Numbered from the stretch's first letter, positions 6,194 to 12,489 are shown. The stretch is 42,193 bases of DNA from a virus (IMGVR_UViG_3300021963_000245:1-42193); one strand, 5' to 3'. Numbers and translations: made by a program. Notes: generated by a model not told the origin, from the letters alone.

Positions 6194-6763
6194 ACTGCGA
6201 GCTGTGTCAAATAGGCGGATCTGTTAGAATAGATCAATATAATCGTCTTTCCAAGAAATGGGTGTGCAAATCCTGTTCTCGTAAAGGAAGAAAATTAATA
6301 GTAGCCAAACCTTCTCCAAAGCATGATCCGGAAAAGGTCGGATCATGGAAAAGTTATTGGAGAGCCAAAAAGCGAGTGTCGGAAAACCATAAAAATGCAT
6401 ATGGCCACGTAGAATTTCGCTTTAATTCTTTCGAGGAGTGGTTCACGGAACTAGGCCCTCGCCCGGAAGGTATGTCAGTTGACAGAATTGATCCAAAAGG
6501 GCATTACGAACCAGGGAATGTCAGATGGGCGACTCATAAACAACAGTGCCGAAACAGGACCAATAATTGCTTGGTCAGGTACAATGGCCAGCAAATGTGC
6601 TTAACCAATGCCGCAGAAGCGGCAGGAATTAGTAAATCAGCTTTGGAAAGAAGACTAAAGGCTGGCTGTCCAGAGCACTTGTTATTCATGAAAGGAAGAT
6701 GGCGCTACAAAGGCGGTGGATTGGCGGACGGGTCGAGAGCCGACAACTGACCGCGTGAAGTGG
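6107..6763 (+). mobile_element. HNH homing insertion bounded by 12-nt near-direct repeat
   Basis: CGCGTAAAGTGG (6107-6118) recurs with one change as CGCGTGAAGTGG (6752-6763), followed at once by TAG in the original frame. The DNA between carries the HNH gene. The element thus inserted at the very 3' end of the small basic gene and left or brought a second copy of its last codons. I could not fit standard group I or II intron borders, so free-standing homing is favoured. Confidence 0.6.
6115..6750 (+). CDS. HNH homing endonuclease
   Basis: About 211 residues. A Cys4 knuckle comes first (CELC and CKSCSRKGRK), then the HNH nuclease core: the motif SVDRIDPKGHYEPGNVRWAT with N and H following (THKQQCRNRTNN), typical of phage HNH enzymes that act on genes without the insert. 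The C-terminal NAAEAAGISKSALERRLKAG is a helix-turn-helix used for DNA recognition. The start is uncertain: the frame opens within the host gene, with GTG at 6115 or ATG at 6160 possible and no clear ribosome-binding site. Confidence 0.8.
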   Translation: MDDLKWYTVFRVSEFMPSPRWNYVNVNCELCQIGGSVRIDQYNRLSKKWVCKSCSRKGRKLIVAKPSPKHDPEKVGSWKSYWRAKKRVSENHKNAYGHVEFRFNSFEEWFTELGPRPEGMSVDRIDPKGHYEPGNVRWATHKQQCRNRTNNCLVRYNGQQMCLTNAAEAAGISKSALERRLKAGCPEHLLFMKGRWRYKGGGLADGSRADN

Positions 6764-6796
6764 TAGCGGAAGCCTAGAAAAGCATCGTAACCTCGA

Positions 6797-7570
6797 ATGC
6801 CTAATCAGCATTCAATGGATAGAGATCATGTTGTCCTCCTTGAGAAGTTGGACAGGATGATTATTGTCGCAGAAGGAAGCGGGGTAGACGAGGGCTTAAT
6901 CAAAAGGATGTTTGCAATAAGAGCATTACTTGTTGTTCACGCAAATAAAGCACAGGACTTAAAAGAAGAAGTTGTTGAGATTGTTGCGACCAATAAGATT
7001 AAAATTTTAATCATTGGAGCGATTGTATCATCTGCAATTGGTCTACCTTATTTGCTTGTGACAAGAACAACGGTTGGCATACCTAGTCCAATCATGTGCA
7101 AGGAGTTTAAAACTACCAGCTTCATGTATCCAGGCAAGATTGAAGTATGTATGAATGGTATAACTAAAGCCTATTCTGCTTTAAATGGTGATGCTGAGAT
7201 TGATCTTACATTTATGCAAAGCCCGACCGAGCGCATTCAAGCGGATGTAGTTTTCTGGTTGGCGGATGAAATAGCCGGCAGGAAAGTTGATTATAGAGAT
7301 GAATACAACATAGAGCGAATTAGAATTTATGACAGAGGCTGGCTTGTGAGCGATAGTACAGACAAACTTAGCGGATGGAGTAAACCTTTGGTGCCAATTG
7401 ACGTCAGGTCTCAGTTATGGCACTGGGTGCATCATTGCCGAAATCGTTTAATCAGAGATCGTCCACCATTTGAAGAAGTTTTTCAAACTACAGTCAACAA
7501 ATCAGGTGGAGTTATTGCCACCATTGGTAGTATTCTTGTTACTGCTTATAGGTTTTTTAGGGCCCAATGA
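6797..7570 (+). CDS. Hypothetical membrane protein, 257 aa
   Basis: A cytoplasmic helical part (about 1-66) is followed by one clear membrane helix at about 69-88 (KILIIGAIVSSAIGLPYLLV). A mixed alpha/beta domain of about 140 residues follows, with FWLADEIAGRKVDYRDEYNI and RIRIYDRGWLVSD. A weaker hydrophobic end, GGVIATIGSILVTAYRFF, may be a second helix. No family recognised. The 3' end overlaps the convergent gene at 7502-7771. Confidence 0.65.
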   Translation: MPNQHSMDRDHVVLLEKLDRMIIVAEGSGVDEGLIKRMFAIRALLVVHANKAQDLKEEVVEIVATNKIKILIIGAIVSSAIGLPYLLVTRTTVGIPSPIMCKEFKTTSFMYPGKIEVCMNGITKAYSALNGDAEIDLTFMQSPTERIQADVVFWLADEIAGRKVDYRDEYNIERIRIYDRGWLVSDSTDKLSGWSKPLVPIDVRSQLWHWVHHCRNRLIRDRPPFEEVFQTTVNKSGGVIATIGSILVTAYRFFRAQ

Positions 7571-7771
7571 GCTAGCGGCCTTGTTCGCAGGTTTTTCTAT
7601 ACCAAACGTAGAAAGGGCAGCGGTAAAAACAGAGGCTATAAAAGCTTCGTCTGGATTTTTTATTAAGTTCATATAGCTAGCCGTTAGTAATCCAGCGGAC
7701 CAGATCATTACAGAGCACCTGATAATCATGGCTATCACATCTGGCTCCATTTTTTTTCGAGGGGAAGCCAT
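7502..7771 (-). CDS. Small membrane protein, holin candidate
   Basis: 89 residues with two hydrophobic segments (about 14-34, VIAMIIRCSVMIWSAGLLTA, and about 46-60, IASVFTAALSTFGIE) and a polar Asn/Lys-rich tail. Size and layout fit a class II holin or another small phage membrane protein; no sequence signature proves it. It converges on and overlaps the 3' end of the membrane gene before it by 69 nt. The start at 7771 (ATG) is preferred over GTG 7783. Confidence 0.5.
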   Translation of the reverse strand: MASPRKKMEPDVIAMIIRCSVMIWSAGLLTASYMNLIKNPDEAFIASVFTAALSTFGIEKPANKAASSLGPKKPISSNKNTTNGGNNST

Positions 7772-7833
7772 GAATTTATTCACAAAATTCCAGACTAGGC
7801 TCCCTATGGAAGACTTTTCCTGTGTTTTGCATT

Positions 7834-7935
7834 ATGGACTTCCCTTGGGGCATAGCGATCGGGCTTGGGCTTATCCTTCTATGCTTATTGGCCTGTATAA
7901 CATACATCCTCCTGATGGACAAGCTTGAAAGTTAA
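7834..7935 (+). CDS. 33-aa single-pass membrane peptide
   Basis: MDFPWGIAIG continues with an uninterrupted hydrophobic stretch (about residues 7-27, LGLILLCLLACITYILLM) and a charged end DKLES. The composition is that of a real membrane peptide rather than a chance frame. It lacks a good ribosome-binding site. It could be a lysis helper or a photosystem-like small subunit mimic; neither is shown. Confidence 0.45.
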   Translation: MDFPWGIAIGLGLILLCLLACITYILLMDKLES

Positions 7936-7994
7936 ATTTTCCTTATGAAACAATTGAATTATTAAAGAAACATTAAATATGAGCTGCCTCATGC

Positions 7995-8024
7995 TTGACG
8001 CTAGGTCCACCTCGTGTCTATGGT
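7995..8024 (+). promoter_or_regulatory. Possible sigma70-type promoter
   Basis: TTGACG, an 18-bp spacer and TATGGT lie upstream of the gene at 8053 and the tRNA-Thr. The -35 is good, the -10 moderate. Confidence 0.35.
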
Positions 8025-8052
8025 GAGAATGTAGCGTTCAAGACATGAGCGA

Positions 8053-8352
8053 ATGACTCAAGTCCGCCTCACACCCGCCCAACGGCGCTTTATCGAAGAG
8101 TTTGACGTCTATACTCGCCGTGGCACTGAGCCTCGTGAGTTTAGATCATTAAATCAAAGCTGGAATATCCAGCACAGAACAATGAACTACTGTCAACGAC
8201 TAGGACTGCTTACTAGTCGTGGCGTTTGCCCTAAGACAGGCAATGCATTATTCGTTATAAACCCACAATTAAGAGAAGAACTAGGACTAAGAAAACAAGT
8301 ATTTGTCGCTAAAATTTTACGTCCAAGACGTCGCCTTTCTCGTATTGCATAA
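8053..8352 (+). CDS. Hypothetical protein, possible winged helix, 99 aa
   Basis: Basic protein. TPAQRRFIEEFDVYTRRG then SLNQSWNIQHRTMNYCQRLG and LLTSRGVCPKTG follow the pattern helix, helix-turn-helix, wing of small DNA-binding regulators. The tail is Arg-rich (ILRPRRRLSRIA). The fold is inferred from pattern only. A long hairpin follows directly after the stop. Confidence 0.6.
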   Translation: MTQVRLTPAQRRFIEEFDVYTRRGTEPREFRSLNQSWNIQHRTMNYCQRLGLLTSRGVCPKTGNALFVINPQLREELGLRKQVFVAKILRPRRRLSRIA

Positions 8353-8356
8353 CTTA

Positions 8357-8396
8357 AAAGGGTGGTCCCAAGGTTAGAGCCTTGAGATCACCCTTT
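8357..8396 (+). terminator. Long hairpin, terminator or processing site
   Basis: AAAGGGTGGTC pairs with GATCACCCTTT (one G-T pair) around an inner CAAGG/CCTTG stem. No clean T run follows on the + strand, but the reverse orientation has TTTT. It lies between the gene at 8053 and the tRNA-Thr, so it could terminate either way or guide tRNA processing. Confidence 0.5.
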
Positions 8397-8414
8397 CCTG
8401 GTATATTAATGAGT

Positions 8415-8487
8415 GCCCTTAAAGCATTAAGTGGCGATGCACCGCTCTTGTAAAGCGGAGAGGATGGTTCAATTCCATCTGGGGGCT
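8415..8487 (+). tRNA. tRNA-Thr(UGU)
   Basis: Folds as a full cloverleaf: acceptor GCCCTTA/TGGGGGC (with G-T pairs), D stem GCAT/ATGC, anticodon stem CCGCT/AGCGG with loop CTTGTAA, T stem GATGG/CCATC with loop TTCAATT. The anticodon TGT reads ACA. CCA is not encoded. Its 3' part overlaps a short secreted-protein gene on the opposite strand. Confidence 0.85.
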
Positions 8488-8642
8488 TTGTCTCTACAGT
8501 CTGGATGATAATAATAATAATCGCAAAACTCCTTAAGTCGCGATGAAAGTGGGGGATAATTGTCAGCCTGAGTCGTGACTTTCCAGGCAATACCAAGAGC
8601 AATGCCTACGAACAGAGGGATCAGAAAGTTTCTCTTTTTCAT
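8469..8642 (-). CDS. Small exported or membrane-anchored protein, 57 aa
   Basis: MKKRNFLIPLFVGIALGIAW is a classic signal peptide or anchor (two Lys, hydrophobic core, then AWKVTTQADNY). The mature part has two Cys (EFCDYYYYHPDCRDK), suggesting a disulfide in the periplasm. Size and layout recall spanin or lysis-accessory proteins, but there is no lipobox. It overlaps tRNA-Thr on the other strand by 19 nt, which is unusual. No strong ribosome-binding site. Confidence 0.5.
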   Translation of the reverse strand: MKKRNFLIPLFVGIALGIAWKVTTQADNYPPLSSRLKEFCDYYYYHPDCRDKAPRWN

Positions 8643-8643
8643 T

Positions 8644-9073
8644 TTAACGAGAGAGGTAAAAGGGCGTCAAGAGAGCAATAACCTTCCAGTTTTGATCAAC
8701 TCGACCAACAATAGATCGTAGTGTGGATACCGCTACGTCAATGTCAACGAAAAGACGTGCTTTTAAAGGATCTTCTACGAACTCTCCTTCTTTGTTTAGG
8801 AATAACCCTGAATGTTGGAGAGCAAACCGCTGGTTGAAAATCATTCTTGGAAATCGTAGTCGAAGGTGAGAGGCCAAGTATTGTGGCAAGGCCTTCGCGA
8901 AGGATAGCCTCAGATCCTTGTTCGAGCAAAGGTTTGATGTTTTTCTTAAGCAAGTCGACAACATGAATCGAGTCAGGCAGATAATTCTGCCAGTCATTTA
9001 ACTGCCCATCATTCAAAAGGGCAAGTTCCATGGCAATTTCTTGTTCAATTGGGAAGTCAGTCTTGTTCTTCAT
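8644..9073 (-). pseudogene. Hypothetical gene split by a frameshift
   Basis: The N-terminal part starts at 9073 (MKNKTDFPIEQEIAMELALL) and reads sensibly to about GLSPSTTISK. That frame then turns into Arg/Ser-rich nonsense. A +1 shift near 8832-8870 restores protein-like text (MIFNQRFALQHSGLFLNKEG, then KARLFVDIDVAVSTLRSIVG) up to the stop at 8644. Each frame taken alone has one good half and one poor half. The cause may be an assembly error (TTT and TTTT runs lie there), a real mutation, or programmed frameshifting. The restored product would be about 142 residues; family unknown. Confidence 0.6.
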
Positions 9074-9266
9074 AAAGCTTTTCCAATCGATTTTTTACGA
9101 TATCCATTATCATGTCGTCAAGCTCTTTGCATACGCATTTCATTGCTATCTCCGACATGAAATAGAACTCTCTTGGGCAGTTTTTGCCATCAAGATGAGG
9201 GCTATTGGCCTCTACCCACATTCTCCACATATCTCTAGCTATTTTGTCGCGGAGAAAATGATTCAT
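9057..9266 (-). CDS. Hypothetical protein, 69 aa
   Basis: Helical, with MNHFLRDKIARDMWRMWVEA and IAMKCVCKELDDMIMDIVKN. The stop lies 17 nt inside the next gene's start, a coupling typical of this unit. Family unknown. Confidence 0.65.
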   Translation of the reverse strand: MNHFLRDKIARDMWRMWVEANSPHLDGKNCPREFYFMSEIAMKCVCKELDDMIMDIVKNRLEKLYEEQD

Positions 9267-9417
9267 GTTGTTGAAAGGGCAAATAATACTCGCATTTGTC
9301 TTCGTCCCTACGGAAGGCGGCGTACCACTGGTAAGGGCTGGAGACTTTTAATGTGTATCTAATACAGTCTTCCCTTGAGGGGCATTGATGGTCCAGGCAA
9401 CAAGCGATGTCAGGCAT
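9235..9417 (-). CDS. Cys-rich small protein, probable zinc binder
   Basis: 60 residues from ATG 9417, chosen because it follows the previous gene's stop by 23 nt; the longer frame to 9456 would overlap it. ACCLDHQCPSREDCIRY and EDKCEYYLPF give five Cys in a pattern seen in short phage proteins of unknown role (C-P-S-R-E-x-C followed by a C-E-Y-F/Y motif). Zinc binding is inferred. Confidence 0.65.
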   Translation of the reverse strand: MPDIACCLDHQCPSREDCIRYTLKVSSPYQWYAAFRRDEDKCEYYLPFQQHESFSPRQNS

Positions 9418-9440
9418 GGATGCGGTAGTGACTGACCGGA

Positions 9441-9620
9441 TCAAGCATAGGGCCAACTCAGGAGAATATCAAGCTCCCAGTCGTCCAAGGGTCTCGAAAG
9501 GGCATAGAGTCGAAACTCCTGCTTCATCTGCTCACAGGATAGATCACAGAGTTTCGCGGCAGTAGGCACATTAATCCGCCCGCTAAACAAAGCGTACAAA
9601 GCTCTTTCTTTGTCCTTCAC
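9441..9620 (-). CDS. Hypothetical small HTH-like protein, GTG start, 59 aa
   Basis: Reads VKDKERALYALFSGRINVPT (GTG first), then KLCDLSCEQMKQEFRLYALS and ends LLSWPYA. The segment INVPTAAKLCDLSCEQMKQE has helix-turn-helix spacing. No in-frame ATG exists before a stop, so GTG is the only reasonable start. Confidence 0.55.
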   Translation of the reverse strand: MKDKERALYALFSGRINVPTAAKLCDLSCEQMKQEFRLYALSRPLDDWELDILLSWPYA

Positions 9621-9667
9621 GCAGGCTAATCAATTAACAGAATAAGATTCCGCCTAGACAACGCAAT

Positions 9668-10156
9668 TCACCTCTGCATGTCTTCGACCGTAAAAGTCCG
9701 TGGACTAGCTTTAATTTTCAACATAGTGCAGTATTCTTTATTGAATGGGATTTTTTTCTCATTAAAAGCAAGATACGAGATTTCATCTTCTTTTGAGATA
9801 AAGACCCTTACATTATGCGGTATGATTGAGTTGTACTCAAGGCAGTCAAACAAACCATTTAGTCGCTCTTGAGTCATGTAAGAGATGTTTCCATATTGAT
9901 CATACGCCTCTCCGCTATAGATGAACAAAGATTCAATGTCTCCATCTTTATTTGCCTGTAGCTTGGCAATCTGTTTGCCACAAAGGGTTATGATCAAGCT
10001 TGATTCAGAGTCGATAAATGCCTCTGTATTACCAGAACTCCAACTAATAACCCTTACGCCATCCAAATATCGCTCTACTGCTTCTACCATTCTGGCGGTA
10101 TGGAGCTTATTCGACCGTCTTTTTTTGACTGGATGAGAAGTGACAGATGATTCCAT
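9668..10156 (-). CDS. Hypothetical protein, 162 aa
   Basis: A basic N-terminus (VKKRRSNKLHTARMVEAVER) is followed by a strand-rich domain: RVISWSSGNTEAFIDSESSL, then GNISYMTQERLNGLFDCLEY, NVRVFISKEDEISYLAFNEK. No family recognised. A good sigma70-like promoter lies 28 nt upstream, inside the end of the previous gene, so this may head its own transcript. Confidence 0.7.
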   Translation of the reverse strand: MESSVTSHPVKKRRSNKLHTARMVEAVERYLDGVRVISWSSGNTEAFIDSESSLIITLCGKQIAKLQANKDGDIESLFIYSGEAYDQYGNISYMTQERLNGLFDCLEYNSIIPHNVRVFISKEDEISYLAFNEKKIPFNKEYCTMLKIKASPRTFTVEDMQR

Positions 10157-10183
10157 CTAGGGATACCCCATGAATACCTGTCT

Positions 10184-10212
10184 ATCGTAACCTACGCTAC
10201 GGCATCTGTCAA
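10184..10212 (-). promoter_or_regulatory. Sigma70-type promoter
   Basis: Minus strand: TTGACA (10212-10207), a 17-bp spacer, TACGAT (10189-10184). The perfect -35 and ideal spacing point to recognition by host sigma factor. It would drive the gene starting at 10156. Confidence 0.6.
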
Positions 10213-10701
10213 GGACATGAGTTCTTTGAACGACTCTGGAGATTTTAGCTTTTTCTGTGGGTAGAAAAAAGAAGGTCTGCCGCCGACGTAATCCTTATAA
10301 TACTCCTCTTTTTGACACTCAGATGACTCTATCCACCCATGGATGCGAATTTCTTTGTTTTGTATCGTCACAAGCCAATAATTCTTTCCTGGTTTATCAT
10401 CAAGTTGAACGAATAGATCGTAGTAATGCTTTGATCTTGTTTTGACGTCAATATTATAAGGCAAATCAAATGAATCCCTTACTGGCGCTTCGTTTAAGTA
10501 TAAAAAATCTTTCAGGCCGAGATAGGAAGCAACTGCCATTTCGCCTGCAGCTCCAATTAAATGAAGCGCCTGTGCTGCAGATCCGTTTTCTTCTCCGCCA
10601 TTTCTGCCTTTATACTTCTTTTTTTGATTATATTCTTGCCTTCTATAGCCCTCTGCGTAGGCGAGTTGACGTTCCTCTTCTGTCAACTTGTAGATGATCA
10701 T
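10192..10701 (-). CDS. PD-(D/E)XK nuclease-like protein
   Basis: 169 residues from ATG 10701 (a GTG at 10716 is in frame). LIGAAGEMAVASYLGLKDF supplies the first conserved Glu. DLPYNIDVKTRSKHYYDLF supplies the D-x-K catalytic pair (NIDVKTR), and strands follow (YWLVTIQNKEIRIHGWI). This is the restriction-endonuclease-like fold used by DNA-repair and defence-evasion nucleases. An N-terminal helix (EERQLAYAEGYRRQEYNQKK) may bind DNA. Substrate unknown. Confidence 0.7.
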   Translation of the reverse strand: MIIYKLTEEERQLAYAEGYRRQEYNQKKKYKGRNGGEENGSAAQALHLIGAAGEMAVASYLGLKDFLYLNEAPVRDSFDLPYNIDVKTRSKHYYDLFVQLDDKPGKNYWLVTIQNKEIRIHGWIESSECQKEEYYKDYVGGRPSFFYPQKKLKSPESFKELMSLTDAVA

Positions 10702-10742
10702 GTAGAAGGGCGGCACCTGACCGCCCCAAGTCTAGCAGGTTT

Positions 10743-11114
10743 TTAAGCTTTAGCCACACAGACCCTTGTGATCCCCTTTGATGGACTATTGATCATTGAA
10801 AAAGCTCCATAGCTTAAATCAACAATCCGACTATGCACAAAGGGGCCTCGATCATTTACACGGGCAACAACACTTTTTCCCGTGTCTTGATCGGTAATCC
10901 TTAGTTTGGTGCCAAATGGAAGCGAACGGTGAGCAACGCTTATTCCGTAAGCATTGAACCTTTCTCCGCTGGCAGTTGTTTGTCCATGGTAGCCATCTCC
11001 TACTCCATAGTAGGAAGCAGTAGAACAGCCAAGATCATTAGAGAATGCGTGGACCGCTTGAGGAGTAAAGGCGCAACCAATTACAGCCCAAGCGGTAAAA
11101 ATGGATTTAATCAA
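10743..11114 (-). CDS. RlpA-like double-psi beta-barrel secreted protein
   Basis: 123 residues. The signal peptide (about 1-23) ends VHA before FSND. The rest is a single RlpA/expansin-type double-psi barrel: STASYYGVGDGYHGQTTASG, SVAHRSLPFGTKLRITD, then ARVNDRGPFVHSRIVDLSYG with the conserved N-D-R-G-P-F and D. Bacterial RlpA is a lytic transglycosylase acting on stripped glycan strands in the periplasm. In a phage it may aid lysis or wall remodelling. The only available start is TTG. Confidence 0.8.
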   Translation of the reverse strand: MIKSIFTAWAVIGCAFTPQAVHAFSNDLGCSTASYYGVGDGYHGQTTASGERFNAYGISVAHRSLPFGTKLRITDQDTGKSVVARVNDRGPFVHSRIVDLSYGAFSMINSPSKGITRVCVAKA

Positions 11115-11199
11115 TAATTCAAACAGAACTCAACGACATTGCTCTCCAATGCCAGAGGTAGCCGAGGCTACAAGCCGTAAATGAACGACTTGGGTTAGG

Positions 11200-11376
11200 C
11201 TACCCTATTTGCTCCATACGGAGGAATTTGACAGCATCTTTTAACATTTGCTCCGGGATCTCATAGGTCATCATTTTTGCGTCGCACTTTGGACAGCGTC
11301 GATACCGCCTTACGGAGACGTCGATCATCGACGATCCCATGAGGTTGGTCACATTGCCGCATTTGAGGCAGTTCAT
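11200..11376 (-). CDS. NrdR-like zinc ribbon without ATP-cone
   Basis: 58 residues: MNCLKCGNVTNLMGSS, then a basic strand VRRYRRCPKCDAKMMTYEIP. This closely follows the N-terminal zinc ribbon of NrdR (two CxxC knuckles, RRYRRC, then a TYE motif), the repressor of ribonucleotide-reductase operons. NrdR's nucleotide-sensing ATP-cone is absent: only about 20 helical residues follow. It may bind NrdR boxes constitutively or block host NrdR. The phage carries its own RNR at 15316. Family call from motif only. Confidence 0.6.
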   Translation of the reverse strand: MNCLKCGNVTNLMGSSMIDVSVRRYRRCPKCDAKMMTYEIPEQMLKDAVKFLRMEQIG

Positions 11377-11438
11377 GGATCTCGATAGCTCTATTTATTC
11401 TAGCACAAACAGTAGAATAATGCACAGGCTAACCTTCC

Positions 11439-11771
11439 GTGCCATTCAAAGACCCGGAAAAAAGAAGAGAGTATAAGAAGGAGTGGCATAAAAGAAATCG
11501 CAGGCCAAAGGATAAGCAAACAAGCCTACAGAGAAAGAAAGATATTGCAAGGAAGGCAAGGCAAATGCCGTGTTTTGCATGCAAGCAAGAGTTTCATTAT
11601 TGTGCTATGGACTTACATCATGTAGATCCATCCCAGAAAGAGAAGTCGATTTCGACTCTGATCAAGAGTGGTGGTTATGAGGCCCTTGAGAACGAAATCA
11701 AAAAATGCGTGCCCTTATGTTCAAATTGCCATCGACTTGTTCATAATAATGTGATTGAATTAAAGCTTTAG
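11439..11771 (+). CDS. HNH endonuclease
   Basis: 110 residues, starting at GTG. A highly basic N-terminus (KRREYKKEWHKRNRRPKDKQ) is followed by the zinc-stabilised HNH motif: MPCFACKQEF, then MDLHHVDPSQKEKS and a C-terminal CVPLCSNCHRLVHNN (two CxxC pairs, catalytic HH, final H). It stands alone between leftward genes and touches the 3' end of tRNA-Leu. It may be a free homing nuclease or a packaging-associated HNH protein. Confidence 0.8.
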   Translation: MPFKDPEKRREYKKEWHKRNRRPKDKQTSLQRKKDIARKARQMPCFACKQEFHYCAMDLHHVDPSQKEKSISTLIKSGGYEALENEIKKCVPLCSNCHRLVHNNVIELKL

Positions 11772-11854
11772 TGCCACGAACGGGACTCGAACCCGTAAGG
11801 CCAATGGCCGACGCATTTTAAGTGCGTTCTGTATACCAATTCCAGCATCGTGGC
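11772..11854 (-). tRNA. tRNA-Leu(UAA)
   Basis: Acceptor GCCACGA/TCGTGGC, long class II variable arm (CGGCCATTGGCC), anticodon loop ACTTAAAAT with TAA, T arm CGGGTTCGAGTCCCG. Decodes TTA and TTG. CCA is not encoded. It starts 3 nt after the CCA of tRNA-Ile. Confidence 0.9.
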
Positions 11855-11857
11855 TAA

Positions 11858-11932
11858 TGGTGCTCCTGCCGAGAATCGAACTCGGTTCTGCCGCTTATAA
11901 GGCGACGGCCTTAACCAATAGGCGACAGGAGC
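11858..11932 (-). tRNA. tRNA-Ile(UAU) with encoded CCA
   Basis: Acceptor GCTCCTG/CAGGAGC, D stem GCCT/AGGC, anticodon loop CTTATAA with TAT, T stem CCGAG/CTCGG, discriminator A then CCA. It reads ATA directly with an unmodified U34 rather than a CAU lysidine tRNA. ATA is frequent in the phage genes. Confidence 0.88.
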
Positions 11933-11933
11933 G

Positions 11934-12008
11934 TGGCATCTCCGCCCGGACTCGAACCGGGAAAGCCGCCTTAGAAGGGCGGAGTTATGTCCATTTAACT
12001 ACGGAGAC
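11934..12008 (-). tRNA. tRNA-Arg(UCU) with encoded CCA
   Basis: Acceptor GTCTCCG/CGGAGAT (first pair G-T), D stem GTTA/TAAC, anticodon stem CCGCC/GGCGG with loop CTTCTAA, T stem CCCGG/CCGGG, discriminator G and CCA. Decodes AGA and AGG. One base separates it from tRNA-Ile, so the three tRNAs form one precursor. Confidence 0.88.
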
Positions 12009-12014
12009 ATTCGT

Positions 12015-12042
12015 AGTCTAGTCGATCGGCCAGCGAAGTCAA
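12015..12042 (-). promoter_or_regulatory. Promoter for tRNA cluster
   Basis: Minus strand: TTGACT (12042-12037), a 16-bp spacer, TAGACT (12020-12015). The predicted start falls at about 12008, the first base of tRNA-Arg. The match is moderate, but the placement is striking. Confidence 0.5.
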
Positions 12043-12248
12043 TTGAAGACAATTCTAAGCAGTAATAATGATAAAACAGTCATCCAATAAGAAGTGTTTA
12101 TCGTTGCAGAAACGGCCCATGCAGCCAGGAGAATGCCGCCGAAAAGAAGCCCTGCAAAAAGCAAAATAAAGAACAGGGCTACGCCAGGTCCAGATGTCTT
12201 TTCAATCTTCTCGACAATCTCCCAGAACTGGCCTGTACCTTCCGACAT
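12039..12248 (-). CDS. Small membrane protein, holin candidate
   Basis: 69 residues. N-terminal polar helix (GTGQFWEIVEKIEKTSGPG) and two hydrophobic segments (about 22-46, ALFFILLFAGLLFGGILLAA, and about 52-67, YWMTVLSLLLLRIVF). A short two-helix protein of this kind may be a holin, but it lies away from the endolysin gene. The stop overlaps the tRNA promoter. Confidence 0.55.
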   Translation of the reverse strand: MSEGTGQFWEIVEKIEKTSGPGVALFFILLFAGLLFGGILLAAWAVSATINTSYWMTVLSLLLLRIVFN

Positions 12249-12312
12249 GAGATCAGCAACGGGTAAAAGAACTGCTTACATTTTAGGTTTAAAACCAATG
12301 TTAGAGGAGGGA

Positions 12313-12489
12313 TCATTTCCTTTTCTTTTTCTTGGTATTTTGAGGAGATGTCTTGTCGAGCTTTTGTCGTTTTTTCTCTTTTGAAATCTCGACAGCGTCT
12401 CTAAGTGCCTCGTGGTAACCGGGTGATTCCAGGTTGTTCTCGGCTAACACTCTTGTCCAGAAGTCTTTTTCAAAGTTTCCGCCAGGCAT
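12313..12489 (-). CDS. Hypothetical basic-tailed protein, 58 aa
   Basis: The start ATG overlaps the previous stop (TGATG), so translation is coupled. MPGGNFEKDFWTRVLAENNL is followed by a helix and a Lys-rich tail (TSPQNTKKKKRK) that could bind nucleic acid. An in-frame start at 12594 would overlap the upstream gene and is unlikely. Confidence 0.6.
   Translation of the reverse strand: MPGGNFEKDFWTRVLAENNLESPGYHEALRDAVEISKEKKRQKLDKTSPQNTKKKKRK

Noticed and set aside
6097-6766. Group I or II intron carrying the HNH gene
   Set aside because: No in-frame join gives the required exon U and intron G (group I) or GUGYG/AY ends (group II); kept as a free homing insertion.
7728-7928. Plus frame of 66 codons
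   Set aside because: It overlaps the membrane protein gene on the other strand and the better 33-aa membrane peptide in another frame.
8354-8602. Minus frame of 82 codons
   Set aside because: It crosses the terminator hairpin and the whole tRNA-Thr in antisense; the text with KPPDGIEPSSPLYKSGASPL is a typical false translation of tRNA. The 57-aa gene in another frame is better.
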